DNA of 64,000 nt from Reinekea sp. G2M2-21 (GTDB lineage: Bacteria > Pseudomonadota > Gammaproteobacteria > Pseudomonadales > Natronospirillaceae). Position 1 is the stretch's first letter, and every line of letters starts with the position of its first letter. The stretch is taken from positions 1,054,001 through 1,118,000 of the forward strand of contig NZ_JADPQG010000001.1 of assembly GCF_015687175.1 (NCBI RefSeq), written 5' to 3'. Positions 56,995 to 64,000 of the stretch are shown here, one piece after another. The notes below the pieces were generated by a model. That model was not told the DNA's origin, ran no database searches, and worked only from the letters and a program-made list of their open reading frames with translations. Made by a program: the position numbers and the translations under genes.

Positions 56995-58047
56995 TCAGGT
57001 AGAACGCATCTGTAAAACAGTAGCTAGCGTTGCTGCTAACAGAATGGGGACCATAGCCACTTGCCAGGCTGCTAAATCAGAACTTAGTGCCAGTTGACTG
57101 ATAATCTGTTGCCCAATATTGAATATCAACGCAACTAATATGCCCATGAATATTCTGGCGCTCATGGATGAGCTGCGTAGTGGCCCAAATATGAACGTGA
57201 TTCCCAACCAAACTAGTGTGATAGCCAGGAGCGGTTGCAGGTATTTCTGCCAAAGTTTAAGCGCATAGTTTTTACTGGCCAGGCCTTGGCTGGCTAAATA
57301 GCGCTGATATTGTTTAAGCTTCTGTATCGATAAATTCAGGTTTTCGTTGTTTTTCATCAACAGCAGTTCAGCGGTCAGGTGTGTATGCCAGGTGAGGGTC
57401 TCTGCAGTTTGTGGGTTGCTCCCGGTTTCACCGTTTCCTGAACTTAGCTCTATTGTCCAGGTTCCGGGCGCGGTCGGTGTGATTTTTTTGAAATCCTTTC
57501 TAGCAACATCACTCAGGTCACCTAAGGTCTGTAAATAGAAACCTTGCTGAATAACGCCACTTTGATCGATGGCGCTGAAAAAATAGTAAGTATCATTTTC
57601 TTTGTGCCATACGCCGTACTCGTTTGAGTCAGCGGAAACTGAAAGGTCTTTCAATTCCTTGGCTTTCAGTTCATAGCTCGGGGCGATGGTTTCCCCAAAA
57701 ATAAAAAACAAACAAAGCCACAGAATGGGGGCGACTATAATGTGGCGTATCAGTTTTGTTTTTGAAAAACCGGCGTTCTCCAGTATGACAAATTCCAAGT
57801 GAGTCGCCATTTGTCCACAGGCAAACAATACACCAATTAAAATGATATAAGGAGAATAGAGATAGATTCGGGTCGGGGTGTTCAGCAGTACATATTGAAT
57901 TGCCAGGCTTTCGGAGTAATTGTTACCCACTTCATACGTTAATTCGCTGAGTACAGCCAATGAAAAATCGATAATTCCAACTGCTACCAATGTAACCAGA
58001 ATGGCGACAAATAAGGTTTTGAAAATGTGGCGTTGAATAATGCTCAT
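56995..58047 (-). CDS. lptG: LPS export ABC transporter permease LptG
   Basis: A 350-residue membrane subunit of LptB2FG, which extracts lipopolysaccharide from the inner membrane and feeds LptC/LptA. It has six helices (three at each end) flanking a periplasmic jellyroll (about 130-265). Motif HLEFVILENAGFSK (about 83-96) is the coupling helix contacting LptB. It follows lptF with a 4-base overlap. Confidence 0.94.
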   Translation of the reverse strand: MSIIQRHIFKTLFVAILVTLVAVGIIDFSLAVLSELTYEVGNNYSESLAIQYVLLNTPTRIYLYSPYIILIGVLFACGQMATHLEFVILENAGFSKTKLIRHIIVAPILWLCLFFIFGETIAPSYELKAKELKDLSVSADSNEYGVWHKENDTYYFFSAIDQSGVIQQGFYLQTLGDLSDVARKDFKKITPTAPGTWTIELSSGNGETGSNPQTAETLTWHTHLTAELLLMKNNENLNLSIQKLKQYQRYLASQGLASKNYALKLWQKYLQPLLAITLVWLGITFIFGPLRSSSMSARIFMGILVALIFNIGQQIISQLALSSDLAAWQVAMVPILLAATLATVLQMRST

Positions 58048-59138
58048 AAGCGTGCGCTTTCAGATTTTCGTGTTACCCGCGTTTTAAAGGTGGGTTCCGT
58101 TAGTTTGTAGTAGGTTAAACCTATGGCTAAGAAAATAAGGTGAACCCACCAATAGATTTGCCAGTAGTCGGCATTACCCCTGAAAACGGGTCTTATACTC
58201 GCGCTTAACAACGTTGTGAATACAGCATACAGCAAAATACTGGGCAGCAGCATATTGAAGCGGCCTTCTCTGGGGTTAGCGCGGGAAAAAATTATTGCTA
58301 ATACGGCGAGTGTCAACATGATTGGCGGGTAGCTGACCCGTGCGATAAATTCAGTCGTCTCCCACCGCCGTCCCGTTTCAAGTAATTCCCGGTTATTCAT
58401 TGCCTTCGACTGCGCACGGTAAATCTGCGGTGAAGGGTCACTGATTGCGAACGCATAGGTCGCAAAGGTCGATTGGCTGTTCTTTTCCGTATTTTCGCGG
58501 GCCTCCAGGTGTATGCCTTTGTTAAGCTGGAAATATCGCCGGCCGGTGGCATCATCCGTAATTAATTTTGCAGATTCAGCCCACAGGTACGTATTCTGCG
58601 CTGGGTTTGCGAAGAAAACATGACTTAACAAGGTGCTTTCTGTTTTATTGCGCACAAACAAAACCGTGCCTGTCTTTTTATCGATCGTATTGAATTCACC
58701 TGCCTGAACCAATTCAAATGGATTTTTTTCTGCGATCGATCTTTGCAGCTGCACCACTTTTTTATTGTAATGCGGAGCGACATAAAGCTCTGAAAACCAA
58801 AGCAGACCCGTGCCTATGGCGCCCGCCAATAAAAGGATTTTTAATACAGTCTTATAGGGTACACCGGATGCAAATATGGCCGTCATTTCGTTGGTGCCGT
58901 AAAGGCTGCTCAGTGTTAGTATGCAAGCCAAGAAAAAGCCCAATGGCACTACATCAACCAAATAGGCCGGTATGCTGTAGGCCAGTAATAAGAACAAATC
59001 TGAAATAACCGCAGTGCTGTCCGTTTTTTCGATAATACGGATGAATTTGTTCGAAGTTACAAGGAGCAGGGTAATTAACGTAATCGCAACGGTGCTGCTA
59101 AATATTTGTCTTAACAGATACCTAGTTAATATGTTCAT
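58044..59138 (-). CDS. lptF: LPS export ABC transporter permease LptF
   Basis: 364 residues from ATG 59138 (an in-frame TTG at 59147 is less likely; AGGG lies 9 bases before the ATG). Same fold as LptG: six helices and a periplasmic jellyroll, with the LptB-coupling segment YGTNEMTAIFASGVPY (about 80-95). In most gammaproteobacteria lptF heads its operon, divergent from pepA; here its start lies inside the waaL 3' end (17-base overlap). Confidence 0.94.
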   Translation of the reverse strand: MNILTRYLLRQIFSSTVAITLITLLLVTSNKFIRIIEKTDSTAVISDLFLLLAYSIPAYLVDVVPLGFFLACILTLSSLYGTNEMTAIFASGVPYKTVLKILLLAGAIGTGLLWFSELYVAPHYNKKVVQLQRSIAEKNPFELVQAGEFNTIDKKTGTVLFVRNKTESTLLSHVFFANPAQNTYLWAESAKLITDDATGRRYFQLNKGIHLEARENTEKNSQSTFATYAFAISDPSPQIYRAQSKAMNNRELLETGRRWETTEFIARVSYPPIMLTLAVLAIIFSRANPREGRFNMLLPSILLYAVFTTLLSASIRPVFRGNADYWQIYWWVHLIFLAIGLTYYKLTEPTFKTRVTRKSESARL

Positions 59139-60435
59139 TTTTATCAACCCTAAAACTCTGGCTCAGCATGGGTGCAGCAATAAAGAAGAGTATGAATGGC
59201 CCCATCCAAAAAAACAGATACGATTCGAAGAAATTCATCACAATAAACAAGCACAGGCTGAAAAAGGTAAACGTTTCCACAAAGGAATTATGTTGGCGGG
59301 CTTTAACAAGTAAATTCGCTAACGGGTATAGGGCTAAAATCAACCCAAGTAACCCATAACTCAACGTTAATTCAATAAACGAATTGTGGAAATGGCCAAA
59401 CTGTTTTTTTATGTGTTCAGGAAGCTTCGCTGAGCTGTGAATAATGTATTGACGTACACCGCCACCGTGCCCGATAAGCGGCTTTTGTTCGATCCATTCC
59501 AGCGCAGCGAACCAGGTATTTATGCGAATACCGATACTGCTGTAAGGAATGTTATCCCAATCTCTGTTCATAATGGCGCTGAGTGTTTCGTTTTCGTATT
59601 TAAACCGATCAATATTCTTATGGTTAGCGTGCAGAAGAGTGGAAGCCAGAATGAGAAAAACGACAATTGTAACAATGATATTTCTGGTCTGGTGTTCCGG
59701 TTTCCGGATGAGCTTGATTATGACGTTCGCAAATAAGTAAAGTGCACAGAAGAGTAGGCCTAAAAAGGCTGCCCGGGTCTGTGTGCCAAACAATACAAGC
59801 ATTGATACGATGAGTATGGCAAGCATCAGCGCTATATAGAGTAGTCTCGCTTTGCCCGAAAATGCAGTCGCGTAATTAAGTGCAGCCAGTGCCCCAATAA
59901 TGCTAATGGAGAAAAACAATGCGACGTGTTGGGCATTTAGTAAATTGAAGTCTATGCGTTGGCCATTAAACAGTAGTGTTACTGTTCGTCCCAGATTTGG
60001 GTCTTGCAGGCAGCCAAATAACAGCCCCACAAAACCAACGAGCAAGAATAGGGCGATGGTGCGTTTGTTTGCACCCAGCCACCAGGCAACAGGAATAAAC
60101 AGATAGATTCTGGCCAGTACATCAAACTTAGAAAATTGAACCGCAATTTCCGAGTCCGTCAAGTAGTTAATGCCGAAAAAGACCAACGGTGCAACGATTG
60201 CAAGTAACCATAATTGAATGAACCGGTGTTTACATAATTCTGCCCAGTTTGTCACCAGCGGGTAGAGGAATAGTAACGTGAAGATGGCTTCCGGCCAGCG
60301 GTTTACGCTTGATGGTGTCCATAACTTAATAAACGCCGACGTAAATAATGCGAGTATTGCTAACCAGGCAACTAAATTTGGGCCACGTTGGTATCGCGTT
60401 GGAAAGTAATAATTAACGTCGGTATGAAATCTCAT
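59122..60435 (-). CDS. waaL: O-antigen ligase (WaaL family)
   Basis: 437 residues with about 12 transmembrane helices and the large periplasmic loop around KPLIGHGGGVRQYI. GHFHNSFIELTLSYGLLGLI (about 343-362) holds the conserved His of the Wzy_C/WaaL family. It transfers polymerised glycan from undecaprenyl-PP to lipid A-core in the periplasm. The 3' end overlaps lptF, so ligation and export genes look translationally coupled. A paralogous Wzy role cannot be excluded from sequence alone. Confidence 0.83.
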   Translation of the reverse strand: MRFHTDVNYYFPTRYQRGPNLVAWLAILALFTSAFIKLWTPSSVNRWPEAIFTLLFLYPLVTNWAELCKHRFIQLWLLAIVAPLVFFGINYLTDSEIAVQFSKFDVLARIYLFIPVAWWLGANKRTIALFLLVGFVGLLFGCLQDPNLGRTVTLLFNGQRIDFNLLNAQHVALFFSISIIGALAALNYATAFSGKARLLYIALMLAILIVSMLVLFGTQTRAAFLGLLFCALYLFANVIIKLIRKPEHQTRNIIVTIVVFLILASTLLHANHKNIDRFKYENETLSAIMNRDWDNIPYSSIGIRINTWFAALEWIEQKPLIGHGGGVRQYIIHSSAKLPEHIKKQFGHFHNSFIELTLSYGLLGLILALYPLANLLVKARQHNSFVETFTFFSLCLFIVMNFFESYLFFWMGPFILFFIAAPMLSQSFRVDKNEHIN

Positions 60436-60501
60436 AAAGTCCCGTGAATGAATTTACTTCAGCAGCTGAATAGTTTGTTTATCCAAAAGTATTCAGTGAG
60501 T

Positions 60502-61320
60502 CTAGTTAAATGAATAAAAGTCGCACAGTGCCTGCCATTGAATCTTATTGCCGTCTGCTTTTATGTTGGTATGGCCAAGTGCCAATTTTTGACTCCCGGC
60601 AATAGGTATGGGTTTTGGTTTTGGCTGATTTGAACGCCGGACATTAGTCTGGTTGCGCATTGCCATAGCCTTAAACCATAAATCATCGGCTTTCGGTGCA
60701 AGTTTAAGATACTGTTCTTCATTGCCCGTATCAGCATGCAGGGCATTTACCGGGTAAAGGGTTCCACCGTAGCCAATTGCAAGGGTGTTTTTGGAGCTTT
60801 CGCCGGGTTTGCAGGTTTTCCACTCGCTGTAAGGTTGCACTTTCCCATTTGAATTATAGGTAATCGTTCGGCATTCATGGCCCACGATGTCGGTTGGGTA
60901 AGTCAGATGATCTTGCCATAGTCGTTCCAACCAGTTTGCAGGGTACATCAGGTCGTCGTCGGCAGTAATTATAACGTGATTTGGGTACTCAACTAAGGCA
61001 AAAACTAATTTGCGATGCGAACTGGTGCCTTTCCGATATTGTATGTCAAACCGTGGACCAACTAATTCGGATAGCCGGTGCGGTACCTGGGTTTTTAGGT
61101 CTGTGTTCAGCCAAAGTACAATTTTTTCGGCACTTTTATTCTGTAGTAACAGGCTTCGAATTGTGATGTCAACTATAGACAACCGGCTGGGAATGGTGGT
61201 TAATGAAATTATGGCAGGAATGACGTTGCCCTGAGTCTGCAGGGTTTGAAAGGCTGAGGCTTTTAAATTTCGTAATTTAAACTGCCGGTAGAATGACCCA
61301 GGGTATTCTTTAAGTTTCAT
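60502..61320 (-). CDS. Putative GT-A glycosyltransferase
   Basis: 272 residues without signal peptide. It has ISLTTIPSRLSIVDITIRSLL (about 38-58), then ITADDDLMYPANWL (DxD metal/nucleotide site, about 118-131), and a C-terminal KADDLWFKAMAM resembling the acidic catalytic region of GT2-like enzymes. Substrate unknown; it is probably a lipopolysaccharide core or glycan side-chain transferase given the waaL and wzz neighbours. 66 bases separate it from waaL on the same strand. Confidence 0.72.
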   Translation of the reverse strand: MKLKEYPGSFYRQFKLRNLKASAFQTLQTQGNVIPAIISLTTIPSRLSIVDITIRSLLLQNKSAEKIVLWLNTDLKTQVPHRLSELVGPRFDIQYRKGTSSHRKLVFALVEYPNHVIITADDDLMYPANWLERLWQDHLTYPTDIVGHECRTITYNSNGKVQPYSEWKTCKPGESSKNTLAIGYGGTLYPVNALHADTGNEEQYLKLAPKADDLWFKAMAMRNQTNVRRSNQPKPKPIPIAGSQKLALGHTNIKADGNKIQWQALCDFYSFN

Positions 61321-61487
61321 CGTCTATTTGTGCCAGTTAAAAAGTGATTTTACGGGTGTAGCAACAATGGATGCAAGTTAAAGCATTAGGCTAAAAAGTG
61401 AAATCGCTGAGTAACTGTTATTCAAGGTTATTTGAATTACTGAGCAAGTGAAGTTAAAGCCATTTGTTATTTTGGGAGTATTTCTGT

Positions 61488-61518
61488 AAAAATGCCGCGC
61501 ACCTGTTTGGTCGCGGCA
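61488..61518 (-). terminator. Intrinsic terminator after the first wzz (minus strand)
   Basis: On the minus strand TGCCGCG (61518-61512) pairs with CGCGGCA (61499-61493), followed by five T (complement of 61492-61488). It is 34 bases past the wzz stop at 61552. The remaining gap to 61321 has only weak short dyads. Confidence 0.78.
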
Positions 61519-61551
61519 GCGTTACTTATCAGGGTGAAAATTCTAACCCGA

Positions 61552-62643
61552 TCAGTTTGGTCGAATCGCAACGCGGATTAACGCAACGAACAGCCCCAGA
61601 AAACCTGCCAGAACGGTTGCCGCAATAGCAATGAGTTTACGGTTTGGTTTTTCAGCATCTGCCGGAATGTACGCGCGCGTGTTATCGCTGACAAAGGAAA
61701 TGGAGGCTTGGTCTATCTCGAATTTATCGATAGCACCCAGTTGGCCTTTTACACTTTCTGCGCTGAGTGTCTGTGCCAAACCCTCTTGATCGTAGCTAAC
61801 AATAATGCTGCCTAACTTGGGTTCCGCTTGTTCAATATAGGCGAGTTCTGCGGTTAAAACGCGGGTGCCCTTTAAATATAAATCGTCACTGCTGCCGGTC
61901 CATTGCGCGGAATCGTTAATATTTAACGATTTGGCTATCGCCAGCGCTTTGGTGAATTCAGCAATTTGCGCGGCTTTTGCCGCCAGCGCGGCATCTTTCA
62001 GCTGCACCAACTGATTGGCAAGCTGTTGTTTTTGAATGGCTCTGGCACCGTTGATGTCATTGATGTAGTCGCGGGTCGTTTTTTCAGTGGCCAGTTTAAG
62101 CAGGCCATTCAACAATGTTTGGCCTTCCTGAGGGTTGGCGGTCAATAAGCTGTATGAAATCTGGTCTATTTCTGAGGTGGTATCTTTCAATTCAGGTAAA
62201 AAATCAAACTCGGCAGGTGCGATTCGAATATTGGCAGCCACATTACGGATTTGGGTAAACTGTTCTGCTTCGGTTAAAGGCGCGCCATCGTTGCCGGTCA
62301 GTAGGTTGTTTTCCGTCAGTACCTTTTCAATCAGATCGCGGGACTTCAGGTTTTTAAGGAAGTCAGACAATATTTTTTGGCGATCAAGTTCGATATAGGG
62401 TTGCCCTAAAAGAGGAGCCAACTCTGCATTGGAGGGTTTGTCGAACATTGCTTCAACGCGGTATTGTTTAGGAATGAGTAACGCAATACAAACGCCAACA
62501 ACAGCGCCTAAAAGAGTAAAAATGGCGATAAGCTTCCACTGTACTAGCAGGTTGCGTATTAATTGCCCTAAATCAATTTCGTCGTTGTCCATTGGGCGGA
62601 AATGAGCCAGATCCGTTGTCGTTCCAGTATTCTGCATGTTCAT
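61552..62643 (-). CDS. wzz: Wzz-type chain length determinant protein
   Basis: A 363-residue polysaccharide co-polymerase: N-terminal Wzz segment with DEIDLGQLIRNLLVQWKLI and TM1 (about 35-55), a long periplasmic helical region (about 60-330), and TM2 with the proline/glycine-rich KLIAIAATVLAGFLGLFVALI (about 334-354). It controls modal length of Wzy products. It is a tandem paralogue of the gene at 62704 (60-base gap) but about 70 residues shorter. Confidence 0.92.
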   Translation of the reverse strand: MNMQNTGTTTDLAHFRPMDNDEIDLGQLIRNLLVQWKLIAIFTLLGAVVGVCIALLIPKQYRVEAMFDKPSNAELAPLLGQPYIELDRQKILSDFLKNLKSRDLIEKVLTENNLLTGNDGAPLTEAEQFTQIRNVAANIRIAPAEFDFLPELKDTTSEIDQISYSLLTANPQEGQTLLNGLLKLATEKTTRDYINDINGARAIQKQQLANQLVQLKDAALAAKAAQIAEFTKALAIAKSLNINDSAQWTGSSDDLYLKGTRVLTAELAYIEQAEPKLGSIIVSYDQEGLAQTLSAESVKGQLGAIDKFEIDQASISFVSDNTRAYIPADAEKPNRKLIAIAATVLAGFLGLFVALIRVAIRPN

Positions 62644-62703
62644 AAATTCTGTAATGTCAGTTAATTGATTAATCGGCCAAGTTTACCACGGCGAGTAAGT
62701 GAC

Positions 62704-64000
62704 TTATATATGTTCGTTTGTCGGCCTAATAGCAATGCGTATTAAAGCCAAAAAAATCGCCAAAAAGCCAGCGAGAACAGTACCAGCCACGGCGATGAGC
62801 TTTTTATTGGGTTTTATGGGGCTTCGTGGTGCTATAGGTTCAAGCGTGATATTTTTGAACGTCGTTTCAGGGAACGTTTCGGGTACTGTCTGTAAAGCGG
62901 ATAATTTTTGGTTTAACTCATCGAAACGATCAATGTAAATCGTGTCATTCTCGCGGATTTTTAACGCGGCTATTTCAGGGTCATTCTTCAGGTTTTGAAT
63001 ATCTTGCTTAATCTGGTCGTAGCTACTGATAAAGGGTGTATCGTCTTTTCGGGATCTTAACCGTTGAATTTCAGCCGATAGAATCCTGGAACCTTGGAAA
63101 TAAAGTGGGCTAGCCTTTGTTGTTTCACCTAGTTCATTGGTGATTTGGCTGGGTTGCCTATTAGGTCGCAAATCATCCCAGGTGACGGGTTCTACAATAT
63201 TTAATGACTTTGCTGTCGCTAATGCTTCTTCCAGTGCAATGATGCGATTTTCTCTTGTTTCTTTGGCATTGGTAAGCAAAGTGGTGAGTTGCTGTTCTAA
63301 TTGTGCAATTTTTAAGTCGTTTGCTTCCTCCATGCGCTGGATTTTAGCTTTTCGGGCAGTCTCAGCTGCAGAAGTTAGGTTTTCTAAATCCAGTTTTAAT
63401 TGCTTGATTTGCTGTGATTTTGCCTTTACTACCGTTAATTCAAATTCTTGCAAAGCACGGGTGTTGGCCGTATCAAGCAGTTGATTCATGAAGTTCGTTA
63501 TTTCTGTGGGATACTGTGATTCTGCTGATATTTTAATGTCTCGCAGTGGTGCCAACTCATCTTTAGACGTTTGATTGTATTCATGGTCAAGTCGCTCAAT
63601 TTTCAATGATTTTTGAAAATCTAAAAAACTGACTTCCAGGTTAAATTCTGGAGTATTTTCGCTTAATTTAGCGGGCAATGAGCTCATTTTGTAGGCGGTT
63701 TTTTGAACTTCAGAATTGGAGAGTTGAACGAGCAAGTTACTAAAGGTAATCCCTGGGCTTACAGGAATGAGGTTTTGTTCGGTCGCACTGCCAAGTTGCT
63801 GCTGAGTCGGTAATGAAATGATGCTATTGACTTGATATATTTTAGGCAAGCTTAGCGCGACAAATACACTTGCTATAGCGCCAACAGCCGTAACACTTGA
63901 TATGAGTTTCCATTCATTAATTAGATTGCGTATGAGTTGCCCTAAATCTATTTCGTCATTGGGAGCCGGTCTTAAATGAGCGAGGTCCTGTTGTGAATTC
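62704..64000 (-). CDS. Wzz-type chain length determinant protein, 5' end outside window
   Basis: The frame is open from the stop at 62704 to the window end; the visible N-terminal part DEIDLGQLIRNLINEWKLI matches its paralogue, so only a few codons are missing. At least 430 residues: TM1, a periplasmic region with a long coiled coil (about 185-290), and C-terminal TM2 KLIAVAGTVLAGFLAIFLALI. The apparent start at 63849 is a Leu TTG codon inside TM1 and is not real. Confidence 0.9.
   Translation of the reverse strand, partial: NSQQDLAHLRPAPNDEIDLGQLIRNLINEWKLISSVTAVGAIASVFVALSLPKIYQVNSIISLPTQQQLGSATEQNLIPVSPGITFSNLLVQLSNSEVQKTAYKMSSLPAKLSENTPEFNLEVSFLDFQKSLKIERLDHEYNQTSKDELAPLRDIKISAESQYPTEITNFMNQLLDTANTRALQEFELTVVKAKSQQIKQLKLDLENLTSAAETARKAKIQRMEEANDLKIAQLEQQLTTLLTNAKETRENRIIALEEALATAKSLNIVEPVTWDDLRPNRQPSQITNELGETTKASPLYFQGSRILSAEIQRLRSRKDDTPFISSYDQIKQDIQNLKNDPEIAALKIRENDTIYIDRFDELNQKLSALQTVPETFPETTFKNITLEPIAPRSPIKPNKKLIAVAGTVLAGFLAIFLALIRIAIRPTNEHI

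Noticed and set aside
63849-63851. Start of the second wzz at 63849
   Set aside because: It is a Leu TTG inside TM1; the frame continues to the window end with the conserved N-terminal Wzz sequence.

Overview
The window looks like chromosomal DNA of a Gram-negative gammaproteobacterium, probably a marine heterotroph. The signs are an Rnf complex followed by nth, LptF/LptG, a YejM-like protein, an O-antigen/exopolysaccharide locus opened by the EPS-associated MarR-type regulator, and storage-lipid genes of the kind known from Marinobacter, Alcanivorax and Hahella. I cannot name the genus. No rRNA, tRNA, CRISPR array or intact mobile element was seen.

Layout. (1) 1-4.9 kb: the 3' part of guaB, guaA, tadA and an MFS permease. 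(2) 5-19 kb: a carbon-reserve neighbourhood with glgC/glgA (glycogen), two phasins with a TetR-type regulator and a patatin-like lipase (polyhydroxyalkanoate/lipid granule functions), then a two-domain fatty acyl-CoA reductase, an alpha/beta hydrolase and a wax ester synthase/DGAT. Three reserve polymers are therefore represented within 14 kb. (3) 19-23.7 kb: two divergent Nudix hydrolases, a stand-alone DUF4062-type protein, an unexplained long inverted repeat, a DegV-family protein and nth. (4) 23.7-29 kb: rnfABCDGE, encoded on the minus strand and ending in nth. (5) 29-37.3 kb: metG, manC, apbC/mrp, a GT2 glycosyltransferase, a UDP-glucuronate 4-epimerase and ugd. (6) 37.4-40.6 kb: a YejM/PbgA-like sulfatase-fold membrane protein, then about 1.5 kb of sparse DNA with IS21-like terminal repeats, small ORFs and an interrupted reading frame. 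(7) 40.7-57 kb: a tightly packed 15-gene Wzx/Wzy-type polysaccharide operon. (8) 57-64 kb, minus strand: two wzz paralogues, a GT2-like transferase, waaL, lptF and lptG.

How the genes fit together. In block 7, WecB and WecC would make UDP-ManNAc and UDP-ManNAcA, and a TviB/WbpO-like dehydrogenase would make a second hexosaminuronic acid. WbpM- and WbpV-like enzymes would make UDP-QuiNAc, which the small PglC/WreU-like phosphoglycosyltransferase could load on undecaprenyl phosphate. Four GT4 enzymes would extend the repeat unit, Wzx would flip it, Wzy would polymerise it, and a hexapeptide acyltransferase could decorate it. The two Wzz proteins, WaaL and LptFG of block 8 supply chain-length control, ligation to lipid A-core and export. 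Block 5 adds UDP-GlcA, UDP-GalA and GDP-mannose supply. The predicted surface glycan is strongly acidic.

The least explained items are an alpha/alpha-toroid-like protein (46535-47731) inside the polysaccharide operon, the waaL-lptF overlap, the 263-bp inverted-repeat structure at 21.6-21.9 kb, and the decayed 39.2-40.6 kb region.
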